Positions 22,260-34,784 are shown, numbered from the stretch's first letter. The stretch: DNA of 64,000 nucleotides from Mangifera indica (GCF_011075055.1 NC_058147.1:14694001-14758000); one strand, 5' to 3'. The notes: generated by a model from the letters alone, not told the origin. Translations and numbers: made by a program.

Positions 22260-24820
22260 TAGGGATTTATTATCTTAGTTTACCCATTGTGCTAGTTTTA
22301 GAATTAAGAAATTGTTATTGTGTCCTTCTGTTTCTAGAAACTTAGTTTTTGTGTCTATTTTTGACAAAAAGGGATATTTATTTTTTATTGTAGCTGATAT
22401 TATAACTATCAACATAAATAATATTCTTTATAGAATAGCTGAATTGTATAATGGTTTATATAGTCTAAAACTGAATAATGAAATTCTTAATATGAAAATT
22501 AATAAATCATTAAAATCAAATGATCTGAATACCACATATTTGTGGCATTTTAGGCTAGTCTACATAGGACTGAAACGTATTTCATGACTTTTTGAATAAA
22601 AAGTGTTTCAATCATTTGACTTCTAGTCATATGATGAATATGAATCATGCCTATTAGGTAAGATGGCCAAAGCACCTTTCACTAGATAGTGAAAGGGCAA
22701 CTGAATTGTTAGGAATCATACACAATGATGGTTATGGGCCCATGACAGTGCATAACAGATATGGGGAAATCTACTTCATCACATTTACTAATGACTTCAA
22801 TTGATATGACAATGTGTTTTTGATGAAACACAAGTTTGAATGCTTTGATATATTCAAAGAATTCAATAATGAAGTATAAAAGCAAGTTGGGAAATAAATT
22901 AAAGTCGTCTGAAATGATCAACGAGATGAATACCTAAGTGTTGAATTCAAAGATTACCAAAAGGAAAATGGGATAGTATCTCAACTCACTCTTTTTAGTA
23001 CACCATAACATAATGGTATGTCTAAATAAAGGAATAAGACTTTGATAAAAATGGTCAGGTCCATGATGAGTTTTACTAGTCTACCCATTTCTTTCTGATG
23101 TCATACCTTAGAAACTACTACCTATACAATGAACTGTGTCTCATCTAAATATATGGATAAAACTCCATACGAGTTATGGACTCAGCGAAAGCCTAATCTA
23201 GATTACTTGAGGATTTGTGTCTATGAAGCTTATGTCAAGAAATTGGGTTTGAACAAGTTGAGCGTCAAGTTTGAAAAGTGTATCTTTGTAAGGTAGTTGA
23301 AGGTTACTAAAAAATACTGTTTTTAACACCCGAAGAAGCAAGAAGTCTTTATTGCTTGCACTAAAGACTTCCTTGAGAAGGAATTTATTTCAAAAGAACA
23401 AATAAGAGGAGGGTGAAACTCAATATAGTTCCTATATCACAAGATACCACAGATGTTAGACAAGACAATATGTCATCATAGATGGTTGATCATAATAAGA
23501 AAATTCCTTCACTTCAAGTGGAACAACCATAGTGCACATAAAAGCTATGTAGGTCTACACGAGTCTATCACAAGCCAGAGAGATTTAGTTTTCTTCTGAC
23601 TCAGCATGGTGATGTACTGGTCATCCACGATGGTAAACCTAAAACTTATGACAAAGCTATTTCGAGTCCTAATTCTGAAAAATGGTTGGATACCATAAAA
23701 TCTGAAATAGACTCCATGTACCAAAATCAAATATAGACTCTAATGGATGCACTTGAAGGGATAAAACCTGTAGGGTGCAAATAGGGTTTCAAAAAGAAAA
23801 TTAACATATAAGGTAACGTGTATAACTATAAAGCATGATTGGTTACCAAAGATTTCACTCAAAATTACGACATTAACTATGATGAAACATTTTTTCTAGT
23901 TACTATACTTAAAAGTTTTCAAATAGATGTCAAGACTATCTTCCTAAATAGTAACCTTGTAGAGGACATCTTGTTGGATAGGTAAAGAAAGTATGTAAGC
24001 TACAAAAATCCCTTTATAAACTTAAGTAGGCTTCGAAGAGCTGTAATATTCATTTTGATAAAGCTATTCAAAAGTGTATATTCGTCAAAAATGTATATAA
24101 AAGGGTTAATGAAAGTGTCATTATGTTTCTGGTATTATATGTCAATGACATCTTGATTATTGGAAATGACATACCAAACTTGTAACCGATAAAAGCTTAG
24201 TTATTCAAGTGTTTCTCCATAAAAGACTTAGGAGAAACAACCTAGATTCTTGGGATTAAAATTTACCAAGATATAGAGCATAGACTACTAGGCCTAAGTC
24301 AAAGCATATATATAGACAAGGTATTGACTAGATTTTATATGGAAGAATCCAAGAAAGGTTTTCTACCTATGTCCCATGGTGTTTATTTTTCAAAAGATAT
24401 GTGTCCAAGTACATAATCTAAGAGAGATAAAATGAGTAGGATCCTATATGCCTCAACTAAAGGATCAATCCTATATGTCATGTTATGTACGGGGGTTGAT
24501 GTCTCATACACCTTGAGCATTTGTAGTAGATATTAATCTAATCTAGATGAAAAACACTACATGATTGTCAAGAATATCCTCAAATACCTAAAAAGGACTA
24601 AGGATACGTTTTTGGTTTATAAAAAGGGAATTTGAACTCATTATTGGAGGCTACAGTGGCACCAATTTCCAAACTGATCGAGATGATTATAAATCTCAAT
24701 CTAGTTTAGTATTTTATTTAAAGAGTGGTACAGTTAGCTGAAAAAACCCAAACAAAATATAGTGGTTAATTCTACAATCAAGTTGAGTATATTATCCTCT
24801 CAAAAGTGATAAAAGAGATT
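22260..24820 (+). pseudogene. copia pol polyprotein (integrase, RT, RNase H), disabled
   Basis: In order: a GAG-pre-integrase segment with 'DLNTTYLWHFRLVYIGLKRI' (about 22525-22585); an integrase core from about 22690 ('NDGYGPMTVHNRYG'); 'SKYMDKTPYELWT'-type sequence near 23150; and reverse transcriptase from about 23750 with 'FLNSNLVEDI'. The catalytic YVDD has become YVND (24138-24149). Then come 'ILGIKIYQDIEHRLLGLSQ' and an RNase H part near 24650. Frameshifts and stops run throughout. The enzymes would copy RNA to DNA and insert it in the host genome, and none can be made from this copy. Confidence 0.85.
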
Positions 24821-25169
24821 ATCACTCACATTTCTTCTCTACTTTGCAAAAGATAAGAAAGAGTGATGGTTATGGTGCAAGAGATTGTCTAACATGAGCT
24901 ATAAAGGGGCATTCATGTCATTTCGTTGTTTTTATGTGTTAGGATTTTCATTATAAACTATGAGTACATTTATTCTTGTAAATGGGGTGTTATTTTTATT
25001 AGTGTGTAATAATGACATCTTTTGCACATTTTCACTATGTAGTAATAAAGGGTATTTCAATCTTTTCCTCTAAGTTTAATTTATGTTAAAATTATTTTTT
25101 TTAAATGTATGCTCTTGTAATCAATATTGATAATGCATTTCTTTAAAATGCAGTACTTTTGAAGGGAAA

Positions 25170-26900
25170 TGTTACAGTATGAAAGATCTTATAGAAACAT
25201 CCTTTGTCTTTGGGACTGGAATCCATAAATTACATATCTCAAAATTTATTAGGTCTCTTTTAAAGAATATACATTGAAAGTCTATTGAATAGATTCAACA
25301 TGCAAAATTAAAAATCATGGGATGTGCCAATCATTAAAAACAATAATTACGTTTGACACAATGTCCTGAGAATGACATTGTAAGAGTGTTAATGAAGGAT
25401 CTACGATATGCTAATGTAGTTGGTAACCTAATGTATGCTCAAATTTGCGTTAGAGTCGACATTGCATTTACAATAGCTCGCTTAGGGTGATATTTATCTA
25501 ATGTTTGAAAAGACCATTGAGTTTTAGTTAAAATGGTTTTAAGATATTTAAAAAGGACAAAAGATCATATGATGACTTATAGAAAGGTTGACAATCTTTT
25601 ATTGGTGGGTTATATAGTTGTATTAATGATAAAAAATCCACATCAGGGTACGTCTCGACATTAGTAGTTGGTGTGGTATCGCAAAAAAGTGTAAAGTAAA
25701 CTCTCGTTACTTCTTTTGAAATGCAAACTGAGTTTTAGCATGCTTTGGAGTTGTTGTACAAGTTGTATGGTTGAAAAACCTAATTATTGAAATATGTGTT
25801 ATTAATTCCATTGCTAATTCAGTTATATTGTGATAATATAAGAACAACAAAGAAATAACAAGGTCTAAGCATATAGAAATTAAATATTTGATAGTGAAAG
25901 AGCTTGTAAATAAAAGGTGACATTACAATAAAGCTTATCGTGCTTGATGACATCATAGATGATAGGACTTCATCCTAATGCTTTTAAAAGCATGTTTTTA
26001 GTTTGGGTTTAATTTAGTCTTTTGATATTTTTGGTTAGTGAGAGATAATATATTTACTATTTGCATGATTTGTCTTGTTTGAATAAATTTATGTTAATGT
26101 ATTTGAAACTTGTTTATGATCATCAATAATATTCAATCATAAAGTTTTGATTATCCTGAATAACACATGCTAAGTCATAACAAAAGGTCTTAAAGCTTGT
26201 GCCGGTCTTAAGCAAAGACTTTAGGGCATTTGTTATTTGTGGACTTATTTGGATATGTTGTGACACATTGAATAATCCCAAAGATATTTGTTTATTATTA
26301 AAAGCATGTTATAAACCAGAAGGAATTTCTCAAATATTCATGTGATTCATGAAAGAAGAGAAATCAATAATTGATCAATTGAAAATAACACTTGTTAGAT
26401 TATAAATAAGTATTATCGTTCTTTGCCACGCTACATCCCTGCCACATTTAGTTCATACTGATAAAGTTGAATGGTATGCACGATCATTGAAGGTACTATT
26501 ATCATTGAATGATTTTGGTAACTAGTCTAATCTGATATCACAGATCTTATTGAATAGAATTGCTACGTAAAACTATTTCTAGAACAATTTCGTTTTCTTT
26601 ACAAAGTTTAGGCCCTTAAATTTTTAAAACCATAGCCTGAAAATTGCTTTTCAAATTGTTTATAAAATTGATCACAACTTATATCTCCCAAATGGAAAAA
26701 ATTCTATATAAAAGAGACTAGGTCTCTTCTTCTGTCTCAATTTTGAAAGAGCCGGCATTATCTCACTTATTGAAGAATGCACAAAAGAAAATAATTATTT
26801 TCTCCATTGTTCCGCTGCTTATGTTGGATGAATATGAAGACGTGATTGCCTATAAACTCAATTAATTTTGTGGTCTAAGTAATCATGTTATATTTATTAA
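25170..26900 (+). mobile_element. second copia type: RT end, RNase H and probable 3' LTR
   Basis: A different copia lineage from the preceding copy. At 25175-25960 the translation shows an end-of-RT and RNase H region: 'QCPENDIVRVLMKDLRYANV', then 'VGNLMYAQICVRVDIAFT' and 'YLKRTKDHMMTYRKVDNLL', in the Tnt1-like order. Then about 0.9 kb without coding potential carries a TATATAAAAG box at 26705-26714, consistent with a 3' LTR. Its ends are not defined. Confidence 0.75.
26705..26714 (+). promoter_or_regulatory. TATA box of a probable copia LTR
   Basis: TATATAAAAG followed within 25 bp by a C/T-rich start-like region (TCTCTTCTTCTGTCTC). This fits a retroelement promoter. No other gene follows on this strand. 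Confidence 0.45.
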
Positions 26901-27371
26901 ATAATTCATCTCCATAAGTGAAATCATTCAAACTGAGTAGTGAAATGAATAGACAGAAAGATGACAAAAATATAGGCTCTTTTGTCAATAAGCTGCAATT
27001 ATCAAGTTAAAATACCACGCATTCTAAGATATAGAAATATCAAACAATAGCATAGACTATTTGATAGTACAATAAAAGACTGCATTGGTTTCCAAATATA
27101 GACATCTGTGAGGGGAAAAAAAAAATTACAAAGCAAAACACCACAACTAAATGGTAGATAAGACGTATCACCTCCGCCGCCTCAAGTCTAGTTGTTCACC
27201 TAACGCAAGATCATCCTATTTCTACTAAAGTCTTGCAAACCAACACAAATTTTACACTCATGTGCTAATTTCACCCAGCATTTATCCACATGGCGATTAA
27301 CATAAAACGCACACAGAAACTTAACCAGAAACTAAAGAGCAATAAATTTAAATTCCACAATGATGAGATAT
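26901..27371. other. intergenic and 3' flank of the patellin gene
   Basis: The part next to 27371 should hold the patellin 3' untranslated region on the minus strand. No clear AATAAA was seen. Nothing else is recognisable. Confidence 0.5.
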
Positions 27372-29219
27372 TCAATCAGAAAAGGGTTCGATCTTGAACC
27401 TGTAGAGAAACTTTTTCTTCTTTGAGGTTGGGTTGTCAATTGTGAGCAATACCTTGCCCAAATCACAAACTTTGAATCTGGTAGACACCACTGGTTCATC
27501 AGTTGGAGCCATTTTGGTAGGCTTCTGAATGATAATGGTGTATTGGTCTTTAGCATCCGGCACAAATTCAGCTCCATAACTCACCTCCCATCCAATGACT
27601 CGGATCTCCCAAATAATAAAACATTTCTGCGATTCATGAACTTCTAATTAGTAGGACAAAAAACCGACAGTTGATTCATCCTGATGAATTGACTGCAAAT
27701 GCATCATATTAAGCCTAGTTAAATTGATCACGAAGAATCAAGTATCACCTACTAGAACAAATCAAACAAAAACCCATTCACACCTCGTAAATTATGATTT
27801 CCACTGTTTGCTTGGTTGCTGGTTTTACAGTGATCTCAGTGACAGGATCATCAATGGTGAACTCTGGGTTGCAATCACAGTAATCTATGCTCAGGCCACC
27901 ATATTGAATTGGTACATGTTCAGGCGAAATATATCTGTTTAATACAATTAAAATCAATCAATTTTAGAATTTACTGTAAGCTGGAAATGGAAATTAAATT
28001 TTAAGTTAAATAGCAAAGATGAAACTAACTTGAAAAGGGCTTGAGCAGATTTTGATGGCCCCGCAAAAACAAACTTGCTCTTGGTTCTTTGAGTCAAAAA
28101 AGGACTAATCATTGTATAAAATGCAAGATACCACCAAGGAACATTAATAAACACCTAAACAAACCAAAATTAAAAAAGAATCACATCAATAAACAAAGAA
28201 AATTGAAACAACAGAGCACATAAAGGTATTTAATCTTATACCTGTTTGGCAACAAATTCAGGATAATTATCTTGAAGCAATTGAAGAGCCTGTTTGGTAG
28301 CCAATCTGAGCTCACGCTTTCCAGGCCCTGGGGAATTCATAAGATCATTAACCTGAAAAATGGTGCATATTCCACCTGGCTTAAAATCAAGTTTTCTGAT
28401 ACTTCTCTCCAAGAACTGAATCCTCCAACGCAAAAACTTCATCCTTTTTCCTTCATCAGAAAAAGTCTTCTGATACAATTCCTTATTCTGAAACTCACCA
28501 TACACATTGTAACATACTGGATGCCCCTCCCTATCATAACCGTGCATGAACACAACTTTCTCCAGATCATCTCCAAGATCTTCGTCTACAAGCTTGTCTA
28601 TTCCAAATTCTTGCCTCCATTTGATTGTGTTTTTTATCATTGTAAAAGCATCCATCACTTTGAACTCTCTTGCCCTCAAAAATTTAAGCAGAATCACATC
28701 ACTTCTATCATCTTTAAGAAGAGGGACTCCCCAGATGAACACCTCTTCTTTGGCTTCTTCCACTGCTTTCTTTTCAGGGTTTTCTTCCTCAGGGGGCGGT
28801 TTAATTTCAGTGCTTTTATCAGATTCTGGTTCAGTTTGTGGGATCTGTTTGTTCTTTTCTTTTGAAGTAAATTGTAGATTATTGAGAGCTTCTTGAACAA
28901 GATGCTTGAGTTCTTGCAAAGCCTTTCTTTCAACTTCAGACAGATCAGCCACTATGTTACTTTCCTCCTTGAATGAGATCAAACTCTGAGGAATATTGTG
29001 CTTCTCAAGGGGCTTCTCTTGTTCTGTTTCAACAACTTCTTGTTTGTTTTGAGGTGGGATCGTTATGGGCGAAGATGACGAATCTTTTTCCATCATTTCA
29101 GCTAGTGATTTACCTTCTGTAGGAACAGGAGCTGATGGGGGTGGTGGTAGCGGTTCTTCTTGTTCAGTTATCGGCGGCGGCGGCGGCGGCGGAGTTGGAG
29201 TTGAAGAATCTTCAGCCAT
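27372..29219 (-). CDS. patellin (SEC14/GOLD lipid-transfer protein), patellin-3-like
   Basis: Patellins bind phosphoinositides and act in membrane trafficking and cell-plate formation. Four exons on the minus strand: 29219-28242, 28154-28030, 27934-27784 and 27626-27372. All introns (87, 95 and 157 bp) have GT...AG ends and preserve phase, giving 502 aa, close to the family's usual size. Residues 1-160 are acidic and disordered with proline runs at 8-16 and 25-28. CRAL-TRIO-N covers about 164-205 ('LLKFLRAREFKVMDAF'). The SEC14 fold runs from about 215 to 390 ('FINVPWWYLAFYTMISPFL', 'PEHVPIQYGGLS'). A GOLD domain completes the C-terminus with 'GKVLLTIDNPTSKKKK' just before the end. The ATG at 29219 is the first in frame; extending upstream would need non-ATG starts in a CT-rich leader. 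I am sure of the family; the match to patellin-3 rather than another member is from memory. Confidence 0.95.
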
Positions 29220-29345
29220 CAGAGATGGAGATGAGTTTGGTGAGAGAGTAAAGTGAAAACAAGTGAGATAAAGGGAGAGAGAGTACAAAGTGAACAAGTG
29301 AGATAAAGAGAGAGACAGACACAGTCACGCTTTGCTTTTTCACAC
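29220..29345 (-). promoter_or_regulatory. CT-rich 5' leader of the patellin gene
   Basis: On the minus strand this is a pyrimidine-rich run (repeated CTCTCT and TCTCAC) directly before the ATG, as in many plant 5' UTRs. It contains no upstream ATG in frame. No convincing TATA box was seen; AT-rich sequence lies from 29400 outward. Confidence 0.55.
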
Positions 29346-30709
29346 GTTTGGAGGATGTTATTGTGGACTACTGTTCGGTGCAAGTTCCGGAATCCTATGT
29401 TATTAATTTATTTTAGGTTAATAATAATAATATATTAAACTAATTAAATAATAAATAGTTTAGGTCAATTATTTAAATGCGTCATTTTTGAGGTTATAAA
29501 ATTTTAGCGATACTCTGGAGTTCATACAAATATAATTTATCAAAAATGTCTCAATATATAAACAATATTTGATTATTGTTGACCTAAATCATTATCTTGC
29601 CTACCCACGAGTGTTCGAATACAATCCATTGATTTTCGATCAAAATTCATCCATCTTCTCAAATTTGAGTATAACGTGGGCTCTAAAGTTATAATTAAGT
29701 GATTTAATAATTTATTTTAGAGTTTATAGTGATGTTTTGATTTTAGTGTTTTTGTTTACTCTGGGTGGTATCCATTTATGTATAAGTCCCCCTCTCTCCT
29801 AACATTTGAACTGCAATATGTTGATTTTCAATCAAAATTCTTTCACCTCCTTAAAATTGAGTATAACATTAGTTCTAAAGTTAGTATTAAGTGATGTTTT
29901 GCTTTCAGTGTTTTCGGTTACTCTGGGCAATATCCACTTTATGTATAAATCCTCCCCGCACCTTCAACTGCATGACGAATCATGCATTCATTTAACATTC
30001 CAAATAAACATTTCTTGTTATTACATTTGTTGACTTCTTATTTCTTGTTATATTGTCTATTCATTATTGATTAGTATGCCTAATGTCAAGATAGCTAGGA
30101 CATTAAGTGCAAAAGATGTCACATACGACAATGTCGCAATAGGTACCAATTACATTCTAGTTGATAACACATAAGAGTTGCCTTGTCATCCACCCAACTC
30201 ATTCCCACCCTCTTGCCCCTTGTGTTGGCTTATTATTTGATTTGCAATAACAATTTTTGGTCAAGTTCAAGATATTATAATTGATATGCTCGTCAATCAA
30301 GAGCATATGGTCCATGACCTCATATTAGTTGTGCAAAAGCAATTCAACCATCGAACCATGGTGATTAAGTCAATTGTCCTAGAGTTTTGGCAGTGATTAA
30401 TGACTCCTATTAATGACTTGTCACCTACAGAGGTAAACAACACATGCCCTTTACGGTTATTACAATTTTGTTTTTGTTTGGTAGTGGTCATGCACATACT
30501 ATGTATGATTGTTAACATTCTATTTTTATATGATGAATCATATAGGGATTATCTAGATGAATCATTCCAACTGGTCTCTCAATGGATAAACACTTTTCCT
30601 ATAAAATGGATTAGCGGGATGTGTTATACAGATTTTGCGGCCTTAAACAATGGATTAACAATTTAAAATTGTTATTAAACATTACAAACACACCATAAAA
30701 TCCCCTTTT
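29346..30709. other. patellin upstream and intergenic DNA
   Basis: No gene is supported. It contains a diverged tandem duplication at 29610-29990 and short overlapping frames at 30297-30666 on both strands that match nothing I know. Confidence 0.5.
29610..29990 (+). repeat. diverged tandem duplication, period about 192 bp
   Basis: Shared words in the same order include GATTTTC(G/A)ATCAAAATTC (29631 and 29823), GAGTATAAC, TTAAGTGAT and TTACTCTGGG. The copies differ at many positions and by indels, so it is old. Confidence 0.75.
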
Positions 30710-31516
30710 TGTTAGTGTATATCCTAGAAACCATTTGTGTCACCTAAAAAAAGTAATCTTTTGTTCATATAAGTTGTTTTCTTTATTTGTAATGACATAA
30801 AGTATGTGAACTATCCGGATGACTCACTTAATATATAAACTGAGTCATCGAATTGTTCCCTACGAACATAACATAACTTAGGCAATTATATCAAATAGTA
30901 GGCATATCGAAAACCTTTGTTGAATGACATGAGATGACATTAGTGCGAGTAACAATGATGGCTATGTCATCACGGTATTGGTATGAATTAAAAATCAAGC
31001 TTTCAATAATGAGGATTGTTTATTCGAGGTTGGCTAGTACCTTCTAAATGATAATAATATTCATGTAAATGTTATATAGGGGGCAAAAATAACATTTTAA
31101 AGGTTAAAATGTTGGTGAGATGAAACTAGGATGTCTGAAGTATATATGCATGGTAAGTCCACAAATTGAGAATTTGTTGGGCAAAAAGATAATTAACAAA
31201 TTACATTTTAGTCCACCATTATAAAAAGGGTGGATTTTAGTTCATTTTGAAAAATCTTTTCTCTCACTAAATAAAACAAAAACTTTTTCTTCTCTCTCTT
31301 GTGTGTCCCCCGCTAAGATTGAAAGAAAATTTGGAGGTGCAACTTTTTTGAGGTTCTTCAAATGAGAAGTTTTATTCCATCATTTTATTTTCATAGAAGG
31401 CAAAGGAGTAGGTAAATTTTCCATCTTTCTTCTTTTAAGCTTGCATGTCTTGATTCCTTCTCTTTCACTATGGGTGATGCTTGTTTACATCTTCATCTTC
31501 ATCTATTTTTCTTTCA
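30710..31516 (+). repeat. LTR, 807 bp
   Basis: It begins TGTTAGTGTATATCCTAG and ends CTTTCA, TG...CA as expected. A TATAAAAAG box at about 31222 and a CT-rich stretch near 31290 fit an LTR promoter and leader. The start resembles the solo LTR at 51526 (TGTTAGAATATGCCCTAA). Confidence 0.75.
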
Positions 31517-31519
31517 AAA

Positions 31520-31534
31520 TGGTATTAGAGTTGG
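31520..31534 (+). other. primer-binding site
   Basis: TGGTATTAGAGTTGG lies 3 bp after the LTR end. It is a slightly mutated TGGTATCAGAGC Met-tRNA site. Confidence 0.75.
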
Positions 31535-33439
31535 AATAGCTCCTTGCATGTCCTTTTTAAAGCCAAAAACATGTTTAAAATACATAAAAGTATGTTAATG
31601 TGTCATATATATGCATGCATGTGCTCATTTTGCCTTAAAATCAATTTTTTTGAGCTTAAATTCTTCTTGAAGCTCATGGTTGGACCTTCTTGGCTGGAGT
31701 TTTCTTTCTCTTTTCATGTTCTAATGATTTTAAGATGAAAAACATGTATAATAAGGCATGTATATGGTGAAATGTTCATAGATGCATGTTAGTATGCTTG
31801 TTTTTGACATACATGTGCATTTTGGGTTGCTAATGAATTTTGATTCATGGAATATTGTTGCATGTCATGGCAGCCCTGTACACGGTCATATACAATCTGA
31901 TTTTGAGTTTATTTTGTGTTTGGAACATAAAGGAAGTGATTTAGATCCATGCATGTATAGCTTGATATGTGGTTTGGCTTGAGAATTAAAAAAGAATTTA
32001 ATGCTTAAATTGTAGCATATTTTTGTTTTCATGAGTATATTATGATATGCTTTCTATTTTGAATTCATTTTGCATATAAGATACATATTTTAGAGGCATG
32101 TAAAGTTGGTAGATGCATTGAAAGTAAGTATACATGATGATATATTAGTTTGTGAACATATACATGTCCTGAATGGTGCATAATAAAAATTTTGGATTTT
32201 TAAAACTTTAATTTGGACATGCTAAATGATATTTTAGTGGTGATTAAGCATTTAGACGAAGATTATAATGTATGTGATTAAGTGTAATTACATATGGTGT
32301 ATGTGATTATAGAGCATGGTGAAAGAATAAACATAATTTGTATGAACAGGTCATGAAAGTTTATTGCTTAATTTGATTAAATAGTGAAATTTTGCATGTA
32401 TATCACCTTGCACTAATGATGATTAGGTATTAAAGATGTGATCTAATATTGACATAAAATTAAATTTTTGAAGGCATGTGAAATGATACATATATTCTTT
32501 TGCTAGGTTTAAGATTGATTAAATAATGTTCTCATGCACAAATATCAATTAGCTTTCAGTGGTGATTGAGTGTGATGGTTGGCATAGATTGAAATTATAG
32601 TAAATATAATATTTTTTTATATTACACATATATTAAATAGCATCTAATATTGAATAAGTGTGATAATTGATATAATCATTTGATTATAATTTGAAATTAA
32701 TAATATTAAATTGCATGGGTATACATGACATCATAGCCTATTTTTAGATAAAAGTTATCTAAAATAATTATTAGAGAATATTTATATATTAAACATTATA
32801 TCATTTGTAATTAAATCATTGTATATTAATTATTATTTTGATTAGATCAAATTTTATGGATTAATATTTAATTAAATGTGAATGAGTTCATATTTTATAT
32901 TAAATATTACTTTTAGTTGGATAGACCAATTATTTAGGGATAAGCACAGATGTAATTTACCATTTTCAAAAGTTCAAGTAATTGGGTTGTAATATTCTTT
33001 TATTGAGGGGTTTGTTTAAATACCCTCATCCCATTTATTTAATTTAATTATATTTTTTAGGCTTGTGTACATTTGTTTCGAATGTAATCAAAGAAGACTC
33101 AAAGGCAATCTAAATGGCGATCCGAATGAAGACTTAAACCTAGGTGAATAGTTTGTCTTTAGGTTGTAATTTTGAAAACCTCATGATCATCCCACCATGT
33201 TTTATATTATGCATATATGTGATGTACTTATGTCATCCAAATATTAATTTGATTAATTGATAAGTTAAACCTAAAATCTCCCTAATTTAAATTATTAAAT
33301 CTATACCTGCCATTATGGGATAATTAAATTCTATAATATAAATTTTCATACCCTATGAATTCTATTATGTGACGGATATGAAATTTATGTCATAGAATTA
33401 AATTTATCTTGTTCTTATGTGGTTATTTTCATTATGATT

Positions 33440-33700
33440 GAGATTTTTATTATGTGAGAACATGATATCTCAAATGAGAATATTGAATGACATCTATGGC
33501 AGTCTGAATTTGTGACTACTGTAGGATAAAGTTGTAGTCTAATCGACGTTAATCATTAATGCATATCAGTTTATACTAAGGAACTACTAAGATAGACACT
33601 TTTCTATGTCTCAGTCTCGAAAGATATTGGTTGATGAAAGAGTTGAATTGTATGTAATTGTGATGTTATAAAAGTTGAAGAGATGTTCACTGGGCTCAAT
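33440..33700 (+). repeat. fragment from the middle of the long copia LTR family
   Basis: The block matches about 12205-12430 of LTR copy 1 in the same orientation (GAGAATATTGAATGA...). Neither LTR end is attached. Confidence 0.7.
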
Positions 33701-34022
33701 AAAGTCTACCCATAACCCAATAGACTTCCAAACTTCACAAGCCCATTACCTAAATAACTACCCAAAACACTAATTAAATTTAAAAAAATATGTCAATTGA
33801 GTTCAATAAAGTCTAGCCTTGTCACAAACAAGATTAAAATCATAAAAACCAAAAACCATAAATTTGGGTAAACTAAAACTACATAATATAGATTGAAATA
33901 GATTTAATTAGGCCTCCAAATTGGATGTAACCAGTTAAGCTAGTTATTATTATAGAGCTCGAAACAAGCTGTGTGTTGATATATTACAAGCCCCGTAACT
34001 CCTCTTGGATCAAAAGTTATGG
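33701..34022. other. unassigned DNA between LTR fragments
   Basis: AT-rich with no frame or repeat I could place. Confidence 0.4.
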
Positions 34023-34244
34023 CTATTTAAAGTCTGTTTCCGCATAAGCTCGAGCTTGAATCAAGTTTACCTCTCGGTTGGCTTCTTCAAGCATCCCATC
34101 GTCCTTGAGTGAGCTGGTTTTAGTCTTTAAGCCCTCCACGAGCCCAACTAAGGCATGTTGCATCTTCTTAGCTCTGCTCCTCATAATTGGCTTAACCAGA
34201 ACGTGTAGCAGATCTTCTTGATGGCTCAATGCCTTCATCAACAA
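34023..34244 (-). pseudogene. retroelement polyprotein scrap (gypsy-like)
   Basis: An uninterrupted 73-codon frame includes 'MRSRAKKMQHALVGLVE', resembling the (T)RSRAKK(I/M)Q(E)A motif found at the edge of some plant gypsy polyproteins. No neighbouring domain supports it, so the assignment is tentative. It is followed on the plus strand by an LTR end fragment. Confidence 0.4.
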
Positions 34245-34545
34245 TTAATCTTGAAAAAAAGCCTTAGTAGCCTTCTCCCTAGATTACCTCTTACATGTTC
34301 ATGCTCTTATAGATACCAAGATGTTGCCTCTTGAAGGTTAGATAATGTTTAATCTCAAGCCACATGAAGTTTAGAGGAGCCACAAACACAGGTATAAACC
34401 TAAAACAACCTATAAGTGTTTTGTATATTTATGAATATATGTTGTAAAATAGGTATCCTGGTTAAGTTTTTTAGGATTCTTTGATTTTAAATTTTTTAAT
34501 TTCTTTGTGCTACTAGTTATCGACGCCCTGAAAACCCTACACTTA
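34245..34545 (+). repeat. 3' end of a copia LTR, sub-type with a different upstream part
   Basis: From about 34315 it matches the common 240-bp LTR end and stops at AAAACCCTACA. The preceding 60 bp (CCTTCTCCCTAGATTACCTC) match, on the other strand, 56560-56620 and not LTR copies 1-3. A second LTR type therefore shares only the 3' end. Confidence 0.75.
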
Positions 34546-34784
34546 GATGACATTCTTTCAAGAACGTCAATTTCTTCTCTTCATGTAATATGATCCGAAA
34601 GCTTCAATATCAATCATTGAAGTTACTGTCGTCAAGCTTGTTCCTTTTTTTTTCAAAAATTGATCACAAATTCATTTTTCTATTTGACATGGTAGGTGTT
34701 TTTGATCTACATGTGCAGAAAAGTAAATATTAGTAATATCGATTTTAATTAATTATTTATTCAACATGGTCTCTATGTAAATTT

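Larger units (their letters stand above)
19185..24900 (+). mobile_element. degenerate Ty1-copia retrotransposon, near full length
   Basis: The element carries the last 240 bp of the long-LTR family, a decayed PBS, a leader of about 1.9 kb, gag, and pol with integrase, reverse transcriptase and RNase H in copia order. All frames contain many stops. A full 5' LTR is missing and no 3' LTR of this family is clear before the next copia fragment at about 25170. Confidence 0.85.
30710..33440 (+). mobile_element. copia-like 5' LTR, PBS and non-coding interior
   Basis: An LTR (30710-31516) is followed by a Met-tRNA-type PBS (31520-31534) and then about 1.9 kb of AT-rich sequence without gag or pol. 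The element is either a non-coding derivative or has lost its body. Its right limit is set only by the start of another LTR fragment at about 33440. Confidence 0.65.

Noticed and set aside
22312..22587. 91-codon frame as an independent gene
   Set aside because: It is the pre-integrase part of the copia pol and reads into the integrase region across stops.
27332..27577. 81-codon minus-strand frame overlapping the patellin end
   Set aside because: Alternative frame of exon 4; the frame ending at 27372 carries the GOLD domain.
28272..28865. 197-codon plus-strand frame
   Set aside because: It is entirely antisense to patellin exon 1 and its intron, with no family match. The minus-strand reading has the full SEC14 signature.
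28546..28896. 116-codon plus-strand frame
   Set aside because: Antisense shadow of patellin exon 1, low complexity (serine-rich).
29220..29297. Upstream extension of patellin by 26 residues
   Set aside because: It would need a non-ATG start in a CT-rich leader. The ATG at 29219 gives the family-like N-terminus.
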